This document shows positions 24,697-31,817 of a DNA stretch of 64,000 nucleotides, in pieces. The notes beneath the pieces are model-generated. The model was not told the origin of the DNA and did no database searches. It saw nothing but the letters and a program-made list of their open reading frames with translations. Source of the DNA: JAHFUS01 sp035689115 (GTDB lineage: Bacteria > Actinomycetota > Acidimicrobiia > Acidimicrobiales > GCA-2861595); contig DASSMA010000010.1 of assembly GCA_035689115.1 (NCBI GenBank), positions 12,135 to 76,134 of the forward strand. The letters run 5' to 3'. Positions within the stretch are counted from its first letter, which is position 1. Each line of letters starts with the position of its first letter. A program made the translations under genes and the position numbers.

Positions 24697-25269
24697 CTAC
24701 GCGTCATGTCGAGGTCGACGGGCGCCCGCCCGCTTCGCCGGCGCGGCTGGCGGCGCCGCCGCTCGGACCAGCAGCTCGGTGACCATCTGCGAGCGCGACA
24801 TGCCGAGCTCCTTGGCGTGGCGGTCCAGCACCTCGGCCTCGGCCCGGTCCATGTAGACGTTGCTCGGCACGCCGCTCACCTCGCGCCGGCGGGGCGGCGT
24901 GCGGGGCGGCAGCCCGGCCGCCCGGCGACGTTCCGCGTCGCTGGCATGGGGCGTGAGGGCCTCGCGGTGGGTGACGAAAGCGTCGAGGATCACCTCGCGC
25001 TTGGGCCACCCGAGCTCGGCGGCACGCTGGCGCAGCCACTGGTGCGTCTCGGCCGGGAGGTGCACCACGAACTGCACCTTGGCGCCCGTCGGCTCGGCCG
25101 CCTCGGCCTCCTGCTTCGCCCGGCGACGGGCAGGGGCCTTCGCCGGCCTCGGCCCGCCCGGCGCTGGCGCCTGTACTGCCTCGGGCTTCGCCACCAGGGG
25201 GGGCGGCGGAACCGCCGGCCGCCGGGAGAAGTCGCTCAGGTCCACGGCCTTCGGTGTGTAGTCCGTCAT
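24697..25269 (-). CDS. Tandem ribbon-helix-helix protein, ParA partner (190 aa)
   Basis: ATG at 25269 overlaps the ParA stop as ATGA. The first 60 residues are Pro/Lys-rich. Two short ribbon-helix-helix-like segments follow: VQFVVHLPAETHQWLRQRAAELG and, near the end, SNVYMDRAEAEVLDRHAKELGMSRSQMVTELLVR. Small ribbon-helix-helix proteins often serve as the ParB-type centromere binder beside ParA. The gene at 45243-45590 encodes a shorter paralogue with the same two segments. The centromere itself was not identified. Confidence 0.7.
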   Translation of the reverse strand: MTDYTPKAVDLSDFSRRPAVPPPPLVAKPEAVQAPAPGGPRPAKAPARRRAKQEAEAAEPTGAKVQFVVHLPAETHQWLRQRAAELGWPKREVILDAFVTHREALTPHASDAERRRAAGLPPRTPPRRREVSGVPSNVYMDRAEAEVLDRHAKELGMSRSQMVTELLVRAAAPPAAPAKRAGARRPRHDA

Positions 25270-26174
25270 CGCTGAGCTCCGGCCTCGGCCGAGACGGTGC
25301 CGAGGATCTCCTCGGTGAGGCGGGTGTAGTCCTCGGCCAGCCCGGGCGCGTTGGCGCCGAAGCGCACGGCGCCGGGCTCCCAGGGCCTCGGACTGCCCTC
25401 GCCCCGCAGCGCCCGGTCCCGGGCCGCCTCGTACTCGTAGGCCAGCTGGCCGGCGTTGCGCATGTCGCCTGAGGCCCGCGGCGCCGAGCGCACGAAGGCC
25501 TCGAACACCGGCGCCGTCTCCCCCAGGCTCGCCGACAGCGAGGCCCGCACGTCGGAGACCATGCGGCGGTGAGCGGCCCCGAAGTCGAACAGGACCACGC
25601 CGAGCACCTCGAGGTTGGGGTTCACGGTCTCGCGCATCTCGGCGAAGCGCCGGGCCACCCGCACCAGGCCCTGGATGGAGCCGGCGTCGCGGCGGGTGGG
25701 GATGACCAGCCAGCGCACCACCGCCAGGGCGGCGTCGAGCAGGACGCCCCCCGCCGGCGGGGTGTCGATGACCACCAGGTGGTACTCCTCGGCCACGCCC
25801 GCCAGCACCTGGCCCAGCACGAGCAACTCGGCCTGGGCGGCCTCGTTTCCGGCCGCCTTGTTCCGCCGGGCCTGGAGCAGCGCGGCCAGGTCCTCGGTGA
25901 ACTCGCCGCCCGGCACGACGTCGAGCCCCGGCCGGACGTCCCGCAGCGGCTCGAGGGCGAGCCGCCCGCGCTTGAGGACCGCATCGTGCAGCGCCTCCCC
26001 TCCGTCCGATCTGGCCCGATACCCGAGGTCGTCGCCGACGTTGCCCTGGGGGTCGAGGTCGACGAGCAACACCCGCCACCCGCCCAGCGCGGCGGCGCCG
26101 GCCACGTTGGCCGCCACGCTCGTCTTGCCGACACCGCCCTTGCCGCTGGCCACGGCGATCGCCTGTTGCAACAT
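25266..26174 (-). CDS. parA: ParA-family partition ATPase
   Basis: The ATG at 26174 is preceded by a GGGGG-rich binding site; the longer in-frame start is rejected. The deviant Walker A SGKGGVGKTS appears at residues 10-19, then VLLVDLDPQGN (Walker A prime) and VVIDTPPAG (Walker B). It lacks an N-terminal helix-turn-helix, so it is a ParA type Ib or Soj-like protein of about 300 residues. With the overlapping ribbon-helix-helix gene it probably segregates the element. Confidence 0.88.
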   Translation of the reverse strand: MLQQAIAVASGKGGVGKTSVAANVAGAAALGGWRVLLVDLDPQGNVGDDLGYRARSDGGEALHDAVLKRGRLALEPLRDVRPGLDVVPGGEFTEDLAALLQARRNKAAGNEAAQAELLVLGQVLAGVAEEYHLVVIDTPPAGGVLLDAALAVVRWLVIPTRRDAGSIQGLVRVARRFAEMRETVNPNLEVLGVVLFDFGAAHRRMVSDVRASLSASLGETAPVFEAFVRSAPRASGDMRNAGQLAYEYEAARDRALRGEGSPRPWEPGAVRFGANAPGLAEDYTRLTEEILGTVSAEAGAQR

Positions 26175-26431
26175 GACTGCCCCCTTCGTGTTCGCCGTGA
26201 CCGGAGCCCGGGTCATACACTGCCACTGATCTAAGTGTACCATGGCGGCGCTAGAGCTAGCTTATAGCACGCTTATTACACTACAGGGGCGCCCACCCCG
26301 CATCACCATAGGCTTCCCGCAGCCCACCGGTGGCGGACCCGGCGTCGCCTCGGGAGCGCCGTAGCGGGCCTCGCCGGTTCAGAGCCGAGAGCAGCTCGCC
26401 CGGGCCCGGCAGCGGCCTTCCAACGCTCGTC
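26175..26431. promoter_or_regulatory. AT-richer gap upstream of parA, candidate promoter or centromere
   Basis: The first 110 bases are much richer in A and T than the surroundings. They contain GCTAGAGCTAGC (a 5-2-5 inverted repeat) and, on the minus strand, a CTATAAG sequence that could be a -10 box for parA. No clear iterated centromere repeat was found. The remainder is GC-rich and shows nothing recognisable. It lies between the WhiB-DnaA gene end and parA. Confidence 0.4.
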
Positions 26432-27442
26432 TTATGCCGCCGCCGGCACGGGTGATGTCACGACCGCCATTGCCGCCTCCACCCGCTCCCGCAACAACCC
26501 GGGCTGCGTGAGAGCACACCGCACCCGCTCCACGGCGCGCATGGCCGTGGTGTGGTCGCGGCCACCGAGCGCCGCGCCGATGGCAGGGTAGGAGAGCTGG
26601 CCGACGTCGCGCAGCACGTACATGGCCACGTGACGGGCATGCACGACCTGGCGCGCTCTGCTCGGGCCGCACAGCTGCTCGGGCCCCACCCCGCACGCCC
26701 GAGCCACCTGGCGGAGCAGGGCCTCCACGTCGGCCTGCCCCGCTTGCGGCGTGAAGTCGGAGGAGCGCACGTCCTCGCCGTCACAGACCGCCCCAGCAAG
26801 GAGCCGCTCCACTCCCCGGCGCAGCGCCGGCCGCTCCGCCATGCGGGCCCGCACCTGCGCAACGGCGTGCATGGCCGTGGTGTGGTCGCGGCCACCGAGC
26901 GCCGCGCCGATGGCAGGGTAGGAGAGGCCCAGCTCTCGCAGCACGTACATCGACACCTGGCGGGCATCGACAACGCGACGGGTCCGCCTCGGCCCGAGCA
27001 GCTCTTCGGGGGCGATCCCGAAAGCGGCTGCTACCGCGGCAATCGCTTCGTCGGCCTCCTTCGCGGGCCCGGAGGTGGGTTGCGGCGCAGTGGGGGAGGG
27101 GGTTGAGAAGGGATCCCCAGCCGGGTGCCACTCCCCGCCGACGGCCGGGAAGGCGTCGCTGAGGCCGTGGCGCAACTGCCAGGCCGCCACGGCGGCGTCA
27201 TGCGCGGCCTCGATGACCGCAGCGGGCAGACGCCGGGCCAGAGTCGCCCGTTGGCCCGGCGCCATCCCCCCGGCCATCCCGTAGCGGTAGGTGGGGTCCT
27301 CGTCGCGCAGACACGCCCAGAGGCACAGCTCCCTCACCGGACAGCCGGCACACAGCGAGCGGGCCTCCGCCTGCCGGCGTTCGTCGAACATGGTGGCCGT
27401 CCGGTTCCGGCAGGCGGCCATCGTTCTCCACGCTTCGGTCAT
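26432..27442 (-). CDS. WhiB - DnaA domain IV - DnaA domain IV fusion protein (336 aa)
   Basis: The ATG at 27442 has GGAGG nine bases upstream; a TTG at 27451 overlapping the previous stop is the alternative. Residues 1-65 are a WhiB-type Fe-S domain with Cys11, Cys31, Cys34 and Cys40 (LCAGCPVRELC) and a GMAGG turn. After a linker come two copies of the DNA-binding domain IV of DnaA (about 131-202 and 237-312). Each carries the signature GGRDHTTAM and the preceding SYPAIGAALGG helix. There is no DnaA ATPase domain. It lies downstream of the Rep candidate and upstream of parA, so a role in replication initiation or its redox control is likely. I know of no described protein with this layout. 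Confidence 0.85.
   Translation of the reverse strand: MTEAWRTMAACRNRTATMFDERRQAEARSLCAGCPVRELCLWACLRDEDPTYRYGMAGGMAPGQRATLARRLPAAVIEAAHDAAVAAWQLRHGLSDAFPAVGGEWHPAGDPFSTPSPTAPQPTSGPAKEADEAIAAVAAAFGIAPEELLGPRRTRRVVDARQVSMYVLRELGLSYPAIGAALGGRDHTTAMHAVAQVRARMAERPALRRGVERLLAGAVCDGEDVRSSDFTPQAGQADVEALLRQVARACGVGPEQLCGPSRARQVVHARHVAMYVLRDVGQLSYPAIGAALGGRDHTTAMRAVERVRCALTQPGLLRERVEAAMAVVTSPVPAAA
26539..26596. repeat. 58-base identical direct repeat, copy 1 (second DnaA-IV segment)
   Basis: This segment is identical to 26869-26926, 330 bases away, and encodes the SYPAIGAALGGRDHTTAM part of the second DnaA domain IV. The surrounding repeat units have diverged much more. The identity points to recent gene conversion or strong DNA-level constraint. 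Confidence 0.9.
26869..26926. repeat. 58-base identical direct repeat, copy 2 (first DnaA-IV segment)
   Basis: This is the partner of 26539-26596 and encodes the matching part of the first DnaA domain IV. Recombination between the two copies would delete one 110-residue domain in frame (330 bases), so domain number could vary between isolates. Confidence 0.9.
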
Positions 27443-27447
27443 GCTCG

Positions 27448-28881
27448 TCAACCTCCGTTTGCGGCGAGCGAGAAGGCCAAGCGCTGCGGCCCGCTCGAGG
27501 ACGTAGGGCGGCGCCGGGCTGTGCGGCCGATGCCAACGACGGGGCTGGAGTGCGTCCCGGCGCCCGCGGCCTGAGCTGCGTGGAAGGCCCCCAGTGCCGT
27601 CTCCAGAGCCTCCTCGTCGCCGGCGAACTCGGCAGCCACGTCATCGGCGGTCGCGCCGGCGCTGGCCCATGCCCGCCCGAGGTTGCCTGCTCCCCTGAGC
27701 GCGTCCGATCGGCGGCGGGTGGCCTGTTGTGCCGCCAGCTCGGCGACGGCGGCACCGGTGGCGCTCGCCCCGGCCAGCTCCACCAGGCGCCGCTCGGCGC
27801 GGCTGTTGGCCAGGGCCATGGGACTCGCCACGCCCTTGGGCCAGTCTCGGGACACGGTGGCCACGGCGTCGGCCTGTCCGACCGCTGCGACGAGGCGTTC
27901 TAGCCGGCGCCGAAGGGCCTGGCGTCCGGGTGCCTGGGCGGGGTCGGCGAGGAGCTCGTGGTGGGTTGCTTCGGGCAGGGCTAGGGCGAGGGCGGCAAGG
28001 TTGCTGTCGCGCGCCTCGTTGCCGAGACTCGGACCCTGGCCCTGAGCCAGGTCGGCAATCGGGGCGTGCGTGTTCTCGGGAGTCTTAGGTTCGAGGTCTT
28101 GGTCTTTCCCGTCTAGGAGAGAGGAGGGCCGCGCGTTTTGGACGCGGGGGGCGCGCGATTCCGGCACGGCCGGCGCGCGATCCGAGCGCGGCGTGCAGGG
28201 GTCGGCGGGAGGGGCAGCGAGGCGCACGAGATCGCCGTAGGCGGGCAGTTCCAGCCGCTCGGGATGGCGACGGAGGAGACCCGCCGCGGCCAACTCGTCG
28301 AGGGCGTTGGTGAGCCGGAGACGGCCGAGCCCGTAGCGGGTGGTGAGCTGGCGGAGCGAGCCGGTGAGGACATGGGTCCTGTGGTCGACGTCGACAACCA
28401 AGCGCCGCAGCAGTGCGCCGGCAGTGGCACTGAGGTCGTGGCGCGCCCGGGCGCCAGCCAGCGCGCCGGGGAGGACCTGGACGTAGCCGACCCGGCGATC
28501 ACCTCGCCCTCCACGCACCAGCCGCGGGTACACGAGGACCTCTATGCGGCCAGGCTCGGATCCCCAACTGGGCTCCCAGTCGATGGCGTGGGCGGATACG
28601 AGGCGGCCGAGGCGGGCGGCCAGTGTGCGGCGACCGGACGGCCCGAGGCCCAGATCCCGGGCGAGCCCGCTGAGGGTGCAGTCGTGGACGACACCGCTGC
28701 CGTGCTCAGCGGTGTCGAGCAGGTGCTCGAGCAGCGCCCGTTCATCGAAGTCCAGCCCGTGCTCGGCACAGAACGCACTCACCGCCCCCGGGAGCACCTG
28801 GACGAAGGTCCCGGGCGGGCGCAGCGAACGCGTCGAGGCCTCGTCGTCTGCCGGGAGGAGCTGTAGCGCGACGGCGGTCAT
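27448..28881 (-). CDS. Candidate replication initiator with duplicated winged-helix domains (477 aa)
   Basis: ATG at 28881 overlaps a small upstream frame (TGATG). Two related segments begin FVQVLPGAVSAFCAEHGLD (residue 26) and YVQVLPGALAGARARHDLS (residue 133). Each is followed by helix-turn-helix or winged-helix sequence (LSGLARDLGLGPSGRRTL; LRQLTTRYGLGRLRL). Paired winged helices are typical of plasmid Rep proteins. The second half is an alanine-rich helical region of unknown role. It is encoded just before the WhiB-DnaA fusion, with iteron-like repeats 300-500 bases upstream. The Rep function is inferred from context and fold. Confidence 0.55.
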   Translation of the reverse strand: MTAVALQLLPADDEASTRSLRPPGTFVQVLPGAVSAFCAEHGLDFDERALLEHLLDTAEHGSGVVHDCTLSGLARDLGLGPSGRRTLAARLGRLVSAHAIDWEPSWGSEPGRIEVLVYPRLVRGGRGDRRVGYVQVLPGALAGARARHDLSATAGALLRRLVVDVDHRTHVLTGSLRQLTTRYGLGRLRLTNALDELAAAGLLRRHPERLELPAYGDLVRLAAPPADPCTPRSDRAPAVPESRAPRVQNARPSSLLDGKDQDLEPKTPENTHAPIADLAQGQGPSLGNEARDSNLAALALALPEATHHELLADPAQAPGRQALRRRLERLVAAVGQADAVATVSRDWPKGVASPMALANSRAERRLVELAGASATGAAVAELAAQQATRRRSDALRGAGNLGRAWASAGATADDVAAEFAGDEEALETALGAFHAAQAAGAGTHSSPVVGIGRTARRRPTSSSGPQRLAFSLAANGG

Positions 28882-29003
28882 CGGCGGAGGCTCACGGGTG
28901 GAACCACATCCCACGCCCATGCCAGGGCGATGGTGAGGGCGCCGGCCGGAGGTCCTCGTCGCCGACGGGGCTCCTCGGCGCCGTGGAGCGCGACGGCGCT
29001 CAC
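28878..29003 (-). CDS. Possible small coupled ORF (41 aa)
   Basis: GTG at 29003 overlaps the preceding stop as GTGA, and its stop overlaps the Rep start as TGATG. The predicted peptide has a basic stretch (EEPRRRRGPP) and a hydrophobic part (ALTIALAWAWDVVPP). Overlaps at both ends support translation, perhaps as a leader that couples Rep synthesis to the upstream gene. It may have no independent function. Confidence 0.4.
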   Translation of the reverse strand: MSAVALHGAEEPRRRRGPPAGALTIALAWAWDVVPPVSLRR

Positions 29004-29167
29004 TGCGAGGCGGCCGGGTGGAGGTCGTGGTCGGCGAGCGCCGCCAGCTGGTCGGGGAGGCGCTCGCCCGTGACGAGCCAGCGTTCGGCGTGGGCGGCCA
29101 GCCATGCGACGCGACGGTCGACCTCGGCGTCGAGCAGCCGAGACAGCACCGCGGTCCGGTCATCCAT
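29000..29167 (-). CDS. Small acidic helical protein (55 aa)
   Basis: ATG at 29167 has AGGAGG nine bases upstream, the strongest ribosome-binding site in this region. The peptide is one or two helices (AVLSRLLDAEVDRRVAWLAAHAERWLV). It is the first gene of the Rep operon, directly downstream of the iteron-like repeats. Size and position resemble copy-control proteins, but no family was recognised. Confidence 0.6.
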   Translation of the reverse strand: MDDRTAVLSRLLDAEVDRRVAWLAAHAERWLVTGERLPDQLAALADHDLHPAASQ

Positions 29168-29297
29168 CTGTGCGCACCTCCTGATCCGGTTGGTCCAAAA
29201 CCCCATGGTTGGGGGCGGGCGGGCCCGGCGGAAGGCCAGACGGAGAGCTGCGTCGGAGAGGGGGCCGCATCTCGACGGTTCCGGGTGGTGAGGCGAC

Positions 29298-29396
29298 GGA
29301 ACCGGGGCGAGCACAACCACTGGGGAGCGCCTCTGCGCAACGGGAACGGGGTGAACCTCGCCGGATACGGGGCGTCTTGCGTCGGGAACGGGGCGA
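29298..29396. repeat. Iteron-like direct repeats, candidate replication origin
   Basis: Four copies of a GGAACGGGGYGA-type sequence begin at 29298 (GGAACCGGGGCGA), 29343, 29363 (GGATACGGGGCG) and 29385. The last three are 20 and 22 bases apart, about two helical turns. They lie in the 400-base gap 29168-29568, upstream of the Rep operon. Repeats at this spacing are the usual binding sites of winged-helix Rep proteins. No coding frame here looks genuine. Confidence 0.5.
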
Positions 29397-29517
29397 GGTG
29401 CGGCGTCCTTGGCGGCTCACCAGGGCACGCGGGCGACAGGAGAGGGGCTCAGCGCCGGGTTAGGGAGCGCCACTGCACGAGGTGGGCCGCACCAGATGAC
29501 AACCGGAGCGCGCCGAA

Positions 29518-29540
29518 GCCCGCGGGAGGGTTCCGCGGGC
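29518..29540. terminator. Stem-loop between the Rep region and the upstream gene
   Basis: Perfect arms GCCCGCGG and CCGCGGGC enclose a 7-base loop. It lies 30 bases past the end of the gene 29569-30615 on the minus strand. No T-run follows, so it may be a weak terminator or a structural element of the origin. Confidence 0.45.
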
Positions 29541-29568
29541 AGGAGGCAGGCGGGCTAGCGGCTAATGG

Positions 29569-30615
29569 TTAGGGCGCCCGCTGTGGCGGCGTGGCCCCAG
29601 GTGTCCCTGGGCGGGCTGCGGGGCCCGAGCGGGCGACGCCGGACGGGGCGGTATGGCGGGCCGAGGCCTCCGTCGCCGGCGCCGGTCGCGCCAGGCGCAC
29701 CACGGTGGCGAGGGCCCGTCGCGCCCGGTGGGGGAGCTCGGCCAGGTGGTGCCCGACGGCGCGCAACCCGCTTACCACCTCCTCGAGCACGTGGTCGGTC
29801 CAGCCCGCGGTGTGGCGGCGGCGGGTGACGGGACCGAGGTCGACGCCGCCGTAGCCGGCCATGAGGTCGTCCACGGCGACGTCGCCGGCGCCGGCGGCGG
29901 TGGCGAAGATGGCGGCCAGCCGGGCGCGGGCCCGCACCGCCCGGCTCGGGTGGTTGCCCTCGGGGTTGGGAGCGGGAGCGGCGAGGTCCAGGGTCGACGC
30001 CGGGACCGAGCGGCACTCGGCCCGGAGTTGGCGGCCGCCGGCGGTGTGGAGGTGCGCGGTGGCCGAGCAGCGGGTGTGGCGCTCGATGGTCACCAGGGGC
30101 TGGCCGGCCACGACGGCTGGGCCCGGCTTCGCTTGGCGGTCAGCTCCGGCGGTCCGGGGTGGGGCGAGGTGCCAGCGGGCCCGCTCCAACAACGCCAGCC
30201 ACCCTTGGATGGGGCCGTTGTGCCGGTCGGTCTTCGCCCGCCGGCCCCGCAGCAGCTCGGTGACCCGGGCCCAGCACCACTGGCCGTCGGCGCCGTCGAG
30301 CTCGACCAGGCGGGTGAGCACGGCGGCCAGCTCGGCGGCCGACACCGGCTCCCGGGCTGCCCGCTCCAGTGCCCGGGCCGCCCGCTCGTCGTCGTCGCAG
30401 TGGTCGGGGTGCTCGGCGGTGCGCAGCTCGAGGCGGCCCTCACCGCCGTCGAGGCCCCGCCATCGGTAGGTGGCCCAGCCGTCGGCCTCACTGGTCGCCG
30501 TCGGCGGCTCGCCCTGGCGGCACAGGCCGGCCAGGAGCCGGGCCAGGGGGCCGGTCGGCAGCTGGAGGCTGGCGCCGCCGGGAGGAGGTCGGGTCGTCTC
30601 GACCACGGCGGTCAT
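29569..30615 (-). CDS. Hypothetical protein (348 aa), replication region
   Basis: ATG at 30615. A Thr/Pro-rich start (MTAVVETTRPPPG) resembles the first residues of the Rep candidate. A helical domain follows (ARALERAAREPVSAAELAAVLTRLVELDG, then VTELLRGRRAKTD), then a beta-rich part with LVTIERHTRCSATAHLHTAGG, and a helical C-terminus with a Pro/Ala tail. No catalytic motif was recognised. It lies between the candidate antisense RNA and the iteron-like repeats, so a role in replication or its control is plausible but unproven. Confidence 0.6.
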   Translation of the reverse strand: MTAVVETTRPPPGGASLQLPTGPLARLLAGLCRQGEPPTATSEADGWATYRWRGLDGGEGRLELRTAEHPDHCDDDERAARALERAAREPVSAAELAAVLTRLVELDGADGQWCWARVTELLRGRRAKTDRHNGPIQGWLALLERARWHLAPPRTAGADRQAKPGPAVVAGQPLVTIERHTRCSATAHLHTAGGRQLRAECRSVPASTLDLAAPAPNPEGNHPSRAVRARARLAAIFATAAGAGDVAVDDLMAGYGGVDLGPVTRRRHTAGWTDHVLEEVVSGLRAVGHHLAELPHRARRALATVVRLARPAPATEASARHTAPSGVARSGPAARPGTPGATPPQRAP

Positions 30616-30704
30616 GGTTGGCCCGGCCGACAGGTGAGGATCCCGCCTCTGGCGCGGCACGCCCAATGGCCGGCGCTGTCGGAGCGGGGGAGGGGCATGG
30701 CGAT

Positions 30705-30905
30705 CTAGGCGTGCCGGGAGCGGCCGCTGGACCGGCGGAGGCGGTCGAGGACCTCGGGCGGCTCGCTGGCGGCCCACTCGTCGCAGCGGTCGAGGAGCTG
30801 CTCGACGAGCCGGCCGGCGGCCGCCTCGAGCTGGTCGTCGACCGCTGCCTCGGCGGGAGTGAGGAGGCGGCGCCGGCGCCTCGTGCGGTGGGTGGTGGTG
30901 GCCAA
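30705..30905 (-). CDS. Small basic protein (66 aa)
   Basis: A TTG start at 30905 has AGAGGA upstream at suitable spacing. The N-terminus is very basic (RTRRRRRLLTPAEAAVDD), and the rest is one long amphipathic helix with an acidic face (LEAAAGRLVEQLLDRCDEWA). It could be a small DNA- or RNA-binding regulator. It begins just past the candidate antisense RNA on the opposite strand. Confidence 0.5.
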   Translation of the reverse strand: MATTTHRTRRRRRLLTPAEAAVDDQLEAAAGRLVEQLLDRCDEWAASEPPEVLDRLRRSSGRSRHA

Positions 30906-30942
30906 CGGGATTCCTCTCGGACGTGCGCACGGTCGTGCGCGG

Positions 30943-30971
30943 TTGACCGAGGCCCCTGGCTCCGCTAGAGT
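30943..30971 (+). promoter_or_regulatory. Plus-strand sigma-70-type promoter
   Basis: TTGACC (30943-30948) and TAGAGT (30966-30971) are separated by exactly 17 bases. No protein-coding frame starts downstream on this strand; a short hairpin-terminated segment follows instead. Everything transcribed around it runs the other way. Confidence 0.65.
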
Positions 30972-30977
30972 CGCTGG

Positions 30978-31050
30978 CGATCTACTTCGCGCCTAGCGGA
31001 GATCAGAAGTCTCGACGGAAGCGCCCTGGACTGGTCCTCCGGGGCGTTTT
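30978..31050 (+). ncRNA. Candidate antisense (countertranscript) RNA, about 73 nt
   Basis: Starting about seven bases after the -10 box, the transcript would contain a hairpin at 30979-31004 (GATCT and AGATC arms with an inner CGC/GCG pair). It would end at a G+C stem followed by TTTT. It is antisense to any minus-strand transcript from the 31575 gene into 30905 and the replication genes. Length, two-hairpin structure and position match plasmid copy-control countertranscripts. There is no expression evidence. Confidence 0.5.
31021..31050 (+). terminator. Intrinsic terminator of the candidate antisense RNA
   Basis: GCGCCC-T-GGAC pairs with GTCC-TCC-GGGGCG across a two-base loop, and TTTT follows at 31047-31050. 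The only appreciable T-run after a strong stem in this region is on the plus strand. Confidence 0.6.
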
Positions 31051-31173
31051 GTCATTGGTGGGCGGGGGAGCGGGCCCGGAGGTCGGGCGTGGTCAGCGCC
31101 GTCGCTCGTTGCCGCTCGTTCTTAGTCAGCCGACTAGGCGATCACCTCCTGGTCCTCGATCTTGGCCTGGGGC

Positions 31174-31575
31174 CTACGCCACGTGCCGGCTGGCGGAGCC
31201 GGGCTGCGGTGCGTGCAGGATGCTCACACAGGCGATCGCCTCGGCCAAGCCCGCCAGGCTGACCTCGACGGCCCGGGTGCGCCGGTCGAGTTCGTGGCGC
31301 ATGGTGTCGGCGACGGCGTCGGCGTCGGCCACCAGCTCGGCGATCCGCTCGGGCATGACGCCGAGGAGGTCCTGGAGCACGAAGGCGGCCCTCAGCACGG
31401 TGACCTGCTCGGCAGTGAAGCGCCGGTTGGCCGTGTCGTTGGGCCGCATGTCGTCTCGCGCGAAGAGACGGTCGGCCACCTTGTAGAGCCGGTCGCGCGA
31501 GACGATGAGGCCGGCGCTGTAGAGCAGCCCCGAGACCTCGGTGGTGGTCAGGCCCGTCCTCGACGGCCAACGCAT
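31174..31575 (-). CDS. MerR-like regulatory protein (133 aa)
   Basis: ATG at 31575 has GGAGG eight bases upstream. A frame extending upstream through a GTG beside the conserved element is less likely. LTTTEVSGLLYSAGLIVSRDRLYKVADRLF resembles a winged helix, and ANRRFTAEQVTVLRAAFVLQDLLGVMPERIAELV matches the second part of a MerR-type DNA-binding domain. A helical tail follows. It is the first gene after promoter element copy 3, and probably regulates the replication genes downstream. Confidence 0.65.
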   Translation of the reverse strand: MRWPSRTGLTTTEVSGLLYSAGLIVSRDRLYKVADRLFARDDMRPNDTANRRFTAEQVTVLRAAFVLQDLLGVMPERIAELVADADAVADTMRHELDRRTRAVEVSLAGLAEAIACVSILHAPQPGSASRHVA

Positions 31576-31711
31576 GGCGGTCACCTCCAGGAGTGGATTA
31601 CAGCGGTGTGATTCGACCGTAGCCGCCAGGGCGTCGGCGACGGGGGATTGTGCGCCGCAGCCGCGCGAATCGCGCGAGGGCGCAGGAGGGGGTTCGCGAG
31701 GGTCCACACCT

Positions 31712-31763
31712 ATGTAATGGGCGCGCCCATCCGTGGAACGCGACACGCGAGGCGGGATTTCCC
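31712..31763 (-). promoter_or_regulatory. Tripartite conserved promoter-like element, copy 3
   Basis: On the minus strand: GGGAAATC, 10 bases, TGTCGCGTT, 11 bases, CGCGCCCATTACAT, then A and GGTGTGGA. Copy 2 shares the last extension. It lies in the 242-base gap between the divergent MerR-like (31575) and excisionase-like (31818) genes. The element points toward the MerR-like and replication genes. Confidence 0.7.
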
Positions 31764-31817
31764 ATCAAGACGCCAAAGTAGCCGAGCCGCCCGTAGGTGT
31801 GAGAGAATGTCCCAAGG

